From positions 27,889,666 through 27,949,665 of the forward strand of contig NC_092579.1 in assembly GCF_037975245.1 (NCBI RefSeq): a stretch of DNA of 60,000 bases, written 5' to 3'. The DNA is from Apostichopus japonicus (lineage: Eukaryota > Echinodermata > Holothuroidea > Aspidochirotida > Stichopodidae). The notes below the pieces were generated by a model that worked only from the letters and a program-made list of their open reading frames with translations, ran no database searches and was not told the DNA's origin. Both the position numbers and the translations under genes were made by a program. Of this stretch, positions 44,701 to 57,900 are shown one piece after another (positions within the stretch are counted from its first letter, which is position 1; each line of letters begins with the position of its first letter).

Positions 44701-47700
44701 TGAGGAGTAGAAATCTTAGCTGGTCGGTTTGAATAAAGACAGGTATCTTCATCGCATCGTGTTGGGAGAAAGGTGTCAGAGGAGAGAGCTCAGGGTGCAG
44801 TTGTGATGGAGTGAGGTTAATTTTAAGAGCCATTTTCATGTGAGTACATTTTTAAGTTATTTCTCTAGTTTGTTTGCTGCGATTCTTTTGCCATATTATA
44901 CAGTTAACAGGGTTATGTCGTGAATTATATTCCACATTCATACCTTAGTGCATTGAACTATCTGAACATAAATTTTGGTAAACAGAAGCCATAATTTAAA
45001 CATTTTCCATCTTTGAACCAACATTCAGGATGATTCAGAGAAAGTATTTGATTTGAGGTTGTATGTACGAAAAACTTGTGAAACTAGTCATTAAGACATT
45101 TTTTTTAAATTTTATTCGAAACAAAACGTTGGAAAAGTCATAGTTGGAATATTATAATTGGTGAAGAAGAAACCAAGATTTAAGAACTATTATTGTTTCA
45201 TTCGTAAATAATTAATGTGATGTCACCAAATTACAGGGGACTTATTCCAGTCATGACAAATGTTGGTAGGTATATTTTTTAGTTGCAAAAATGTTAAAGA
45301 TGTCATGTTGCTTTGTTTAATACCATATCTTTAATGTAATATGAAGACTACTTGGAACCTGTGTTATGTAATGGTTTGAATGCTTGCATTTCAGTCGACC
45401 ATTTTGGTTGACACTTATTCACCACTTGGGATATGTATGCAACCTCCATTCTGCCATTTCTACTAGTCTTCAAGCCAGCCGTTTATTCAAGCAATTGGAG
45501 CGATCAGAACCAGCCAATGCATTTTACAACCATTATGAACCATACAGGTTTGAGTAATTAAACCATTGAAAGTTGGAGCATTCAAATGACTTTGATCGGA
45601 ACTTGAGTAATTTTGAAAAGCAAAAAACAGAAACCCCAAAAATAGGAACTGTGAATTTTCTTGTCGGGAGTAAATGTCTGGATTTGGCAAATTGAATTGA
45701 AGTTTGTAAAGCTACGGTAAAGCTGACATCACTTTGCATAAAGAGAGATAGCGAAAGGAGAAAGTTCTAGTTGTTATTAATCAAAGTAAAGTGCTTAAGC
45801 ATCATTTTTATTATTAATTTTGTTTTCTCAATAAACATCGATTGATAGAGCTAGTCCGAATTTGTTTTATATTCTATTCCAGTGTTCCCTATCTGTCTAA
45901 TTAATTTCAGTGATCATTACTTCCTGAAAGAGATCACACTGTTATACATAATTTATTATTTATAATATACCTAACCCCATCTGTCGATAAATTATTTAAA
46001 AACTTGTTGTTGTTTTAAATTGGTTAAATAACTTGCTGGATCTTTGTCTCTTATTTGTTAATTACGTTTTGTTGAATTGAAGCTTTAGTTTGATTATTTT
46101 GTCACTAGCCTTAATTAAATAATAATTTTTTGTTTTCTAGTGCCAACACTACGTTATCTTTCTACTGTACTGTATGCTATATTTTTGGTTCATGATAATC
46201 AGAAATAAACTTGAACGCAATTGCTAGGCCTAAATTTTCACAATTTTAGCCTCTTCTTCAAAAAACTGCCAGTGCCTTAAAATTCTACTAACTAAATTCA
46301 AATCCCAACAGGCATATTTTTGTATGAATTCAAAAGCAACATATGTCTACTGACCAAAAAATGCAAGTGCCTTTTTTTTCCCTACTGGAAAATGGCAAAA
46401 TCCACTGGCCTCTCGCCAATAAACAGTTTGACTTATATATTCATACCTTGATGTAACCAAGATGAACAAGAATCTCGTTTGCAATATTCTCTGGTCGACA
46501 GTCCTCTGATTCAAACAGTTTGCTCAAAATGGCATCTGTATAGAATAACAAGACATGCAACATATAACAGTCATTTAGTAGGTTAAAGATAAATAACGAC
46601 AAGGCATTTATTTTTTTAGGTCGAGATCCTTTGTAACCTCTTCCATTGGTGCAAGTTTCATTTTTCTTTCTGATTTTTTTATTTTCTTGACAAATGACAC
46701 TTTTAAACCTCAAAGCACAGGTCGGCTTCTTAGAAGCAAACCATATCTCAGTCTCAGTCAGTAAGGGGTTCATAAAATAGACATTCAAAGCCTAAAAGTA
46801 ACACGCTTGTACATACACAAAATTGTTAAGTTTAAATAAGGTCTGAACAGAGGCGATAATACTATCAAATTTGCCCCAAAATGAATTTTTCTGATGTGCA
46901 AAATATCACTTCATCAGGAATAATTGCAATCATTCCATAAACAGACTTCAGCAATATTTGTCCTTTGATCTGCGAACTGAACTGCCCAGCACTAAGCTAC
47001 CTTAATGGTCCTTTAATGCTACTAAGCATGAGGGATCATAACAAACTTATAAACTGCAAGTAGCCTATATAGGTTAATTTGCAAAACCTAGATGGGCTGA
47101 TAATTTCCACCATCCTAGCAGGATGTTCTTAAGAGGATAAATGAGAATTACACATAGAAAAATATTGGAATAATTGAACTGAGAGGAGATGAAAATAAGA
47201 AAAAACAATGGGCAGTGAAATGAAAGGAAGCAGGGATGAAATGGACCGCTGCTTAGATGTTCCAATTAAAGACGTCCGCCTATTTTGTCTTTTTTAACCT
47301 ACATATTTGTTTATGAACTTGATGTGTTTATCTCAGTTAGCCTCTGAAAAAGAGCCTGCTGGAATAGATATATGCAGTTCGATGACTTTTATTTTAGGAT
47401 GAAGAATATTATCAGAGCTTACAGGGTCTTGCACAGTCTGTGGCTGTTTATCATTTTAACCAGTTTCAATTTGGCATAACATTTGATATATATAGGTATG
47501 GGTACTGACCGAATCTCTTTTCATAGGTAGGGCTGACTTTTAGCAAAGTTTTACAGGACTTTCCAAATGAAAAATAATTGGCTGTCCAACATTCATTATA
47601 ATGAAAGGTGTAACTGAATTGAAACATCCAGTTGATACATTTTTTTCTCCATATACTGTACATTTCATGTCATGCTTCGAAGCACATGTACTGACACAGT

Positions 47701-50700
47701 ATGTGCAGTATGAATATCCTACTTCTACTAGGTTAGGAATAAGTAACTGTTCATACTCTCAATACTGTCAATGCTTTGAAGTATGCTATGACTAAGAACA
47801 TGTACTGACACAGTATGTGCAGTATGAATACCCTACTATTAGGTTAGGAATAAGGAACTGTTCATACTATCAATACTGTCAATGCTTAATGAAGTATGCT
47901 ATGACTAAGGACATGTACTGACACAGTATGTGCAGTATGAATACCCTACTTCTATTAGGTTAGGAATAAGGAACTGTTCATACTATCAATACTTAATGAA
48001 GTATGCTATGACTAAGGACATGTACTGACACAGTATGTGCAGTATGAATACCCTACTTCTATTAAGTTAGGAATAAGGAACTGTTCATACTATCAATACT
48101 GTCAATGCTTTGAAGTATGCTATGACTAAGGACATGTACTGACACAGTATGTGCAGTATGAATACCCTACTTCTATTAGGTTAGGAATAAGGAACTGTTC
48201 TTACTATCAATACTTAATGAAGTATGCTATGACTAAGGACATGTACTGACACAGTATGTGCAGTATGAATACCCTACTTCTATTAGGTTAGGAATAAGGA
48301 ACTTTTCATACTATCAATACTGTCAATGCTTTGAAGTATGCTATGACTAAGGACATGTACTGACACAGTATGTGCAGTATGAATATCCTACTACTATTAG
48401 GTTAGGAATAAGGAACTGTTCATACTATCAATACTGTCAATACTTAATGAAGTATGCTATGACTATGAGACACATTATACCTGCACATTGATTTACAGAG
48501 TTCTTGACTTTCGGAGTGTTGACGTCCATGACTGCTGCCACCTTCACATATACTTTTATCACTTCTTCATAATCATTCACTTTGTCCTGTGAAAGGGAAA
48601 TAAGGAAGAGTGTTTGAAGTAAACTAAGGGTAATAACAATCCATGTAATATTAAAACAGGTGATGTCGGAGAACCTAGAAACATAACAATGGTGTGCACA
48701 CTACCACACACACAGCAGCATTTAAAAAATTACTCATGAGAACAAATTTCACAATGACTAGTATTGTTATGCATCAATCCTATGATATGAGAACAGACTA
48801 TTCAAATAGATAATTATAACATACAGACACAAATGCAGGGCTTGGCGTATTCTTTTTACATGAGGCAAGGTATAATTGCATTTGTTAGGCTAAGACATGG
48901 GGCAACGACAGCACAGGTGAGTAATATAAAAGGCCATGTTGGTAAAAAAATAATAATAATAATGGTTTAATTATGGAAAAATTTTCCTCTGCAATTCTTG
49001 AACTAGAAGGAAATGTACAAATTAAACATATCAGGTGCCCCAAATGTTCTCACAATACAGAGAGGGTAGGTTTTCTTTTATATTGTGCGGATTCTTAGAC
49101 TGGGCTTATACTACGTTGTCATTGAGAGTATCTGCAATTTGAAACTTTGAACCAGTGAACATAAAGGGCACTTTGTACCATCAGAAGTTCACAACATTCA
49201 TGCTTTGATGAACAAGGTGGCATTTTCCTGAAATCCGCAAGGCACTGACGGAAAGGACACTGGAAAGGAACAAAAATGACATGGAAAAGGACACCTGACA
49301 GAAAAAGGCCCTCAGAACTGTCAAGTTACAAGAAAGACCAATTTGCTGTTAAAGCTCATTAGGTTTTGAGGTGGGGGGGGGGGGGGAGACTACAATATGA
49401 ATGTGATTGTTGGTACATCCAAACAAATTTAAGTCATCTTATATCTTACCCCAAGTTGCTCTAAAAGTTTCTGTTCTCTGTCGATTCCAAGCCCAAAATA
49501 TTTGATGAGAGATGGGAAAGCTAGAAAATCTGCTGCTGTACAGGGAGGCTGTATAAAAAAAAAAATAGAATGAAACATATCTTAAAGCAAAGGTTATGTA
49601 AATTATCAGCAATACAAAATGATTAGATGGAAATTAGATGGAGCCAAGATGGTGGTGAAATACAAAATATAGTTAATGCAAAAATTGTAAAGAAAAGCAC
49701 AATGTCAAGTTACGTAAGTTATTATGAAAGCACCTTTTAGGTCTAATTAAATGTTGCTACAGCAAATGAAAGTGCATCATTTGAAATGTTATCACTTCCT
49801 GTAAATTAAAAAAAAAATATTTGATACTAATGGAAACCATTGATTTTTATCCAAGTATTTGAATAGCAGCAGACTTCACACTGCAAAGAAAAAAAACAAA
49901 CTGCTGTACGAACAGTGAGAAAATAACACACAACAGGAAAGAGAATAACTATCACGGACATTACAAGATGGCTTCCACTTCCAAGATGGCTTCCACAAGA
50001 TGGCTTCCACTTTTAAGAGTGCTCTGAATTTACAGAGCACGATCCTTTCACTTAACTGTACATCTGGATGTCCTCGTTTTTTTCTATAATCTGGCCAATC
50101 TGGGTAGATTTACAAAATTTGAAGGAAAACAATAAAAATACGTCCACATTTTCCAGTACTTCCCACGTTATTCTTGTAACATTTTTTTGGTCATACTTTG
50201 TACCTTTGTTATACTTTGTAAGTTTGTATTTTGGGGATACCTCACTTACAAGTTCTTATGAACTTTTCGAAGATTCCCCACAACCATATACTTTGTATAC
50301 CATATACTTGAATTATGTAAAATGTTGATAACGTTGATGGTTGAAATATAGTTGAACAAACAAACAAAGTTGTAACAGGTTTGCAAACAGTGGGAAACCT
50401 TTTCTCGACAATGATTTGGCCATCTAGCAATTCCACAGAAAGGTTAATTGTCAATAGTGAATAATTCTTCACTATTCTGGGATATTCAACTTTTTTTTAA
50501 CTCCCAACCTGTTACCAATTTTATATCGATACCATTCAATAACAGCTTTTTCAACATGGGTGGTGGGGGGGGGGGAGAACATCAACTCAAGACCATCCCC
50601 AGGATGCTACTAATCTTCTTTTCTCTAAGTAAACACTACAATGACTGGAGGTGGCTGGTGAACAATTGGAGCCTACAGGGCTGTAAAACTTCAAAATTTG

Positions 50701-53700
50701 TTGAGCATGGTTGAAGAGATAGGAAGTAGTATTCAAGCAAGTCTTAGCAGCAGGTAGATATTAAATAACAGTGATGTTCCTTTCTGCTGATATTTCACAA
50801 CTTTATGAAACATTTGATTAAATTCTTTTTATTTTATTTTGATGTTGGTTATTTCAGCATATGACTTGCAAAGATAGTTTATTAAGTGTATTAGAGGTTG
50901 TAGCAGAGTGAACTACCAGCAAGGTTTCCAATGAAGAAATAAATAACAAATGAAAGTCACATCGTCATCCAGTTTTTAAAATTAAATAAAAGTACAACAA
51001 GGTATTGTATATTTATCTAAAAAACAAGGCAACTTTATTGTAAAATATCTACTCATTACAAAAGTTTAAAAAAAATTAGGAAAGTAAACCATTCACTTAG
51101 TTATCACAACTGTTAAGATGATTGTTAATCATTTCACAAGATTAGAATGGAATGGATTATCAAGTACTTAAATAAACTATACAGTTGTGCGCAGGACGGT
51201 TGTGCCTAAGACAACCTCACAAAGTTTTGATTGTTTGATATGATATTTAGTCATGCTGGACCACCATAGACAAAACATTTTAAAATCAGCCATAATTAGC
51301 AAACTATCTAAGACTAAAATATCTACAAAGCGATTTATTGCCATATATCCAAAAATATTGCAATCGTTATTCAAGTGGTTAGCAGGGGTGCAACCAACAC
51401 TTTGTACTAAAGATAGTGGGGGGGGGAGGGAGGGTCAATTCAGGGAACAATGAGTACTGAAGTACACTGAGTACTGAAATGGTGATACATCTATCCAACA
51501 CCATATCAACTGACATATGATTGAATACTATAGTTTCAGGAGGTTACAATTAGAAATGGTTACCCCTGTTAGGGTTAGTGGTAATAAGGTAATAAGATTA
51601 CACATAGGCCTATTGGTTTATTCAATCCCTGGTTATGATCAGGTAGTATGAGATCTAGTAGTATGAGGGTCTGGTTACTTATATTCACAAATATCTAGCA
51701 TTTCTGTTAGTGCTACATCAATGGTCAAAGTTTAGTACAATTAATCTGTAGCAGCTGCTGCTAAATGAATTTAAATAATAAAAAAAATACTGAAAAGTCC
51801 TGTGCATACCCCCCCCCTCCCTACCCTAGTGATACCCCAATGACCATGAGATGAGGTTAGCTTAAAACTCCTGTATGACACCCAACCAGCACAAAGCAAA
51901 GGTGGGGTATAAATGCTCCCAAATAACATTGTTTCACTTGTTCAGAGTACAGTAGCTCTCTATATGGTAGGGAATAAAAAAAATCATACGTTTTTTAAGA
52001 AAAGGAGAAATTATTGGCTGGAATAGGATTTGCATCTGTAAAAACCTTAAGATTACCAAATCTTGCATGCTATCAACTGAGCTATCCAGCCCTTAGTTGA
52101 TACTATTTCCTATAAAACAAATACTATGCTGGGGGGAGGGGGGGGGGGGGAAGTAACCCAGTTTTTCATGTGTTGGTGCATTATTAATCTGACAGGTTAA
52201 CTAGTTTAGTTTACTATTACCCAATGTTTTCAGAAGACAACCGAAGCTCAACCTATCAATGTGATGAATGTTGATGAACACCGGCTTTAATATATCAAGC
52301 CTCCTATTTTCATTGAGATTACAGAGAATTAAAGAGACAGGTTTACTTGTTGCATGCAATCCTGCTCCTATTGCTATTCTACGATCCAAAACTGTGCAAT
52401 AAAAAAGTGTCAAAAATATAAACCCTAGCATTTCTGAAGCTATGCCTCACAGACTAACAGTCAGATGTGTTGTTATCTGAGCTATGATCTGTCCCCAACT
52501 TCAACAGGGGTTTATTCCGTGTCTCGTTAAACACGACAGACTTCCCCCTAAGTTCATGAATTGCATCATTTGAAGCTGCGTCTGAAGAAATGTATGTCAG
52601 ACTATTTTCTATGGCTAGCCGAAATTAGCGGACATTATTTTCCAGTTCCGATTAAAGCATTGTTTTTCATTTATGTGTTTTCAGAGTTTTAATTTATCCA
52701 AGTCCACAGTAATATCTTCGGTTGTTGGTTGTGTGCTCTGTGGGTAGAAACAAACAGAGACACTTTGTTACCATGGGGACTGACTAATATTGGCTTATTG
52801 ATTGCAGTATGGCTTGTCCACAGCCATGTGTTTTCTGTTCACAAATACTTTCACTCAGACACAGCTTCACGTTAACAAATTTGTCAAGAAATTGAATAAG
52901 GAATTCACAATTTGTGACAAAATTCTTCTTATTCCTCATGCCCACCCGCTTTCTTGTTTCATAGAGTGGAATAAGAGTGGTTGACCAAGAGATATCGTTA
53001 AAGCATGCCTGAGAGCATGGGTAAAAAAGTGAAGAATTTCTTTAAATAACTTTAATAAGCAGGCAGCTAATGAAATTCTAGCCAGAAAGACAATATGGCT
53101 CCCTGATGTCACCAATCACATCAGACTTGTCATGTGTTGTGTCTTTAAGCATTATCGTTATTTGCTGCTTTGAAACACGTTAAAAATGCAACTGTGTACA
53201 CGATGCTTAATGAATTTGTCTTCCATTAATGTTCATATCTAGCTGCATGTACTGACAGAGTTTAAATATCAAGTCTGATATCGAACGATTCTGCTTTGAT
53301 GTCGTTTACAGATCAACCGACGACTGTAAGTTTACTTGGGATGGTCATATAACAGACTTCTATGGAACAAAAGTAAGAATTGCAATCAGCAAACTCCATT
53401 TTGCATAATTTATGAAATATGGTCACTCCTCTAGTCGAGTCTCTCTTCAAGCTTTGACAAATGTTTCATGGAAAAGTGTTTATAATAGTTCACAGAATCA
53501 CTTAGCCCAGCTCTAGAACACTGCATTTTATTTTATTATTTGTTTCTTTGTTATTGTATATTTTTACTCTTGTACAGCCTCTTGAGCATTTTTTTTTGGT
53601 GGTAGTAAGTGGTGAGTATTATAAATCCTCATTATTATTATAATTATTATTAAGCACCTATTTAAAGATAAAAGAGTCAGGCTTGTAATTGAAAGTTGAA

Positions 53701-54905
53701 GGGATTTATGCATCTTTTTTGGCATTTCCTATTTTTTGCCTTTATTGGCAAAAACTACATTTGTTTGTTTGGTTTTTTGTTCTTGTTTCCTAAGTATTTT
53801 GTCAGGGTAGTGCCACTCTGATGTGTTTCACTCCCTTTCACACAGCTTCTTCGTATCAACTGTTACGGAGGAAACATTTTTTGTCATCATTTGCAGCCGA
53901 GGGAAAACTATCACAGGACTCTACCAGGGTATTTTCTTTTGACCTCAAAAGTGGATTTTGTGATAACATAACCATTAATGTTAAGTACTTACAATATTTT
54001 CTAAATCATCTGGATCATCTTTCCTTGGAGATGGTGTAATAGATTGACCTTTGACCTCTAACTCTGGTTCACCTTCTTCCTCCTCCTCCTCATCCTCTTC
54101 CTTATCCTCATCTTCATCATCAGACCCTTCGTCATCGCTGACCAAAAAAAAACAGAATTCCAGAAGATCAAAAGATTTAGTACAGCCGCTACATTAGAGT
54201 CACATTTAATTCATTTGTGAAAATAAAATATTTTTATTATAATAAATATTATATAAATATTTATTTTTCAAAATATTTTGTGTCAATTTTAAAGCAGAGA
54301 TTTCTGTTGAATTTCCTAGATATGCAACAAGATTTGATATAACAATCTGGTCATTACGCACTTTATTTGTTTGTATTTTCAAATAGTGAAGAAAGAGGAG
54401 AATATTTATGGACAAGCTCGAATTGTCTCGGGAACAAATTGGTCAGGAATTTTAAGGAATAATAAACTGACTTCCTAATTTTGTCGTCCCATCTAGTAAA
54501 TAAATCTGGGATGGTTTTGGTAAACTTTGGATCCTTACTTCCGAGTATTGGTCAGTTGGTCAGGTGTGATAAAATAACCATCGGCTAACTCAAAACAAAC
54601 AACAAAAATAGCTACTTGAAATCTTTCTTTTGAAACTTTTTTAATTATATAAGTCATGGTAATCCTCAAGTGTTGTACTGCCTTGCGAGTGGCCTTGGAC
54701 GACGAACTACACTTTAAGGCGTACGATTAATCTGATATTTACCTGAATGAACCAAGTACGTCATTTTTATCGATTGCCTCCAGTATGGCTGTGATCAACG
54801 TTACACCGTCTTCGCCAAATAAATTTCCTGATCATGATATAAAATAAAATGAAATACAGATACTGCAGATATAAAATATATATATGTTTATAAAAAAATT
54901 ATATA

Positions 54906-54961
<56 letters not shown>

Positions 54962-57900
54962 GATAGTGGGAGGCAGCATATAAACTAGACCAACTTTAAT
55001 TATATATTGCATGATATTAATATTACAAGAAATTACATTTCCGAGCGAATTTTGTCGTTGTAGAATCCAAACAGGTTGCCTATTTAGTAAAACTATTTGC
55101 TTATTAATGTCCATGTGGCCCTCAAAGGTTAAAGTTTCAACGTTTACAGTCTTGCATCAAAGGCCAAGGCCTTCTCACATAAATTCTCTATTACAACATT
55201 TAACGCTTAGTCATCAGATTGTCACATCTACACACCCAAGTATGCACAATTCAAACAGTCGCCACATTAACATGACCCCTGATGTACTTCCCATAGGTTG
55301 CAGCCACCCAACCCGCACACACAACTATGTTTACAAGTTACCTCCCAGGTTCTCATTTATACACCTGGGTGAGATACTGTGCCTTGTCTAAGGACACAGC
55401 GCAATGATCTGACCAGGACTCGAACCTGCAATCCTTAGATCGCAAGTCCATCACCTTAGGCAGTTGACCATCACCCCCAACCCCCTCCCCCCCGGTTTTG
55501 ATTAACTGCGATCTGTAAGAGTAAACATAAAATGCTGCATTAAATGGAATACCTACCTGAATTTATCACCAACAGATTACTTCAATTTACATTTAATCTA
55601 ATCTGAATGGGTCATCTTTATCAGTACATTGAAATGAAATGGAACAAAACAAGGGCTCTTAATAATGATATCAGAAAATGAATGGGTATTCCTTCATTTT
55701 GACCAACTAGAAAATGGAGAAGGGGTAAGAACCTAAATTAACAATTTTAGTGAATGACAAAGTTGTTAAATGATATGCAAATGGTACAAACTCACAAGTA
55801 GACCATTATTGGACTCGGAGTGGAGTTTGTAACTGTCCAGCGATAATTTTATGATTGCAAAGATCGCTAATACATCCCCAAACTTGAGTTATCTCATCAC
55901 ATGTGTTCCAATATACTGAAGAAGCATATTGCTTTCGAACCATAGCTCCAAATGGATAAAGACAAGGCTTACTCACCATTAAGTTCTAGTTTTTCTAATT
56001 TTGTCTTCTTCTCAACACTTTCCGCTACCTTCAAACCAGCATCTTTTCCAATTTCACCAAAACCGAAGTTGATCTCCTGCACAAAAATACAGAACAGGAG
56101 AAAGAAGATTTTAACTGTTTGTTTACAATATAACACATAACACCATACTTTCTTTCTTCATTTGAATAACCATTCCACTGATAATGGTTCCCACGACTTT
56201 CAACAAATCAAATTTCCAGACTTTTTCAAGACCAAAACATCTTTTACGGTTTTGCTTTGAAACTACACAATAGGACGTAATGTTAAGCTACTGTACCCTT
56301 AGTAGGCCTAACAACTATAACTCTTGCCAACTATATGCTAACTATTATCATTTACTTGCAAATTTAACAGAAAATTACAAATCACAATAGAGTGTACATC
56401 CAAAATTGATCGCTCAATTTGGTCTGTTTTGAACCAAAACTGAAAACCACAAACATAACAAGTGTTCAAATCAGTACTCTCCTGACTTTCCCAGACTAAA
56501 CTTCAAAATTGTAGGATTTTCAACACTCATTTTTATTCTTTTATTTTCCCTACTTTTGCCAGATTTTTCCTGTCTTCCAGACTGCGAGTGAAAGCAAGAC
56601 TGACTTTACCAGCAATTTTGACCCAAATTGTATGAAATGGAACCCATAATGTCAGGAAATTCATTTACATTTTCATGCTTTTCATTTTATTGAAAAGAGC
56701 ATGCAACTATCTCCATGTGGATTCTATTTTCACAACTAATATATCTGTTGGTATTGCAAACAAGAAACCCAAAATCCTGCATGTGATTAATTTTTGGTCA
56801 TAAAATATCTTTTTTCTGTACTCACCCTTATATTTGGCAGTGCAACTGTGATGGTTTCAGCCAGGGCCGAGGCTCCCTCTGAACGGATTAGGCAGTCGCC
56901 AAAGTTTAAAATCTCCATGTTATTTGCTTTCATGAGTGCCTGGTAAAAAGCAAAAAAAGCGAACATAACTGCTGAAGCATATTTCACTCATTTTCAAAAG
57001 AGAAAATAAATATATTTCTTTCCAAAACTTGAGTTTTGAAGTCCAACTATTCATAGAACATGCTTTTCCTGGTTGTATGGCTGCTTACTGCACTTTCAAA
57101 CTAAACGTAGATAGAGAGAGACAAAATCTGGTCAATGTATTAAAGTTAGTGGGGTCGAGTTGCAGCCTCTTGCCATCATCTGGTCATCAATGATAAATTT
57201 CTTATGGGCCCAGTGATGAGAAGAGAAGAGTCGCATAATTTTCCCTGATCCAATCAATTCCCTTCACAGCACCATCAACCTCACCTCTCTCCATCTCTTC
57301 AAAAGCCTAACTTCCTTGATATGACCGCTCAGAAAGAAAGAGTGAACACCTTGTTACCCATCCTTTTCAGCAAATGAAATTCCAGACATTTATTAAGGCC
57401 AAAATATTTTCTAATGTTTGGCTACCAACAGTAGGACTAACATTTGTAACTCTTTTTAAAAGGTTTGCTAACCACTACCATGAATTTGCGATGAGTGTGG
57501 AACATATAACCATGGCATGCCATAACCGTAACTTTTCACCACAGTGTGATTCATGCCTGGGAAGTTTCTCACACTTTCCAAACTTGCTTGCATAGTTCTA
57601 GTGATGCCTTGGCACTTAAAAGTCACTGGAGACTTCTCATCTAAACTTGACCACTCTGGACCAAAGTATTATTTTTGACCATCCCCCACCCCCCAACCAA
57701 AAAGAAACATGTAATAAGTAGTCATTTTACAATAAGAGATATTTTCCAAATGAGGATTTTTCCTCCATTTTTAATTTGAACATCAAGATCCAGATAATCC
57801 CCCCCCCCCTGTTGTAACACATTTTTCATACCAGGTGGGAACAATGCCCCCCACTGATTTGTCCACCTAGTCCACAGACTCACCATTATCTCCATGGCTA

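Noticed and set aside
47684-48466. CRISPR-like regular repeats
   Set aside because: Whole 107-114-bp units are repeated without unique spacers, and the host is a eukaryote; this is a satellite.
50068-50328. Plus-strand frame with hydrophobic segments
   Set aside because: Low-complexity A+T-rich translation with no splice signals or family resemblance.
52802-52984. Plus-strand frame and a nearby MACPQPCVFC start after a TTGCAG acceptor
   Set aside because: The Cys-rich start ends after a few dozen codons without a donor; not enough to call an exon.
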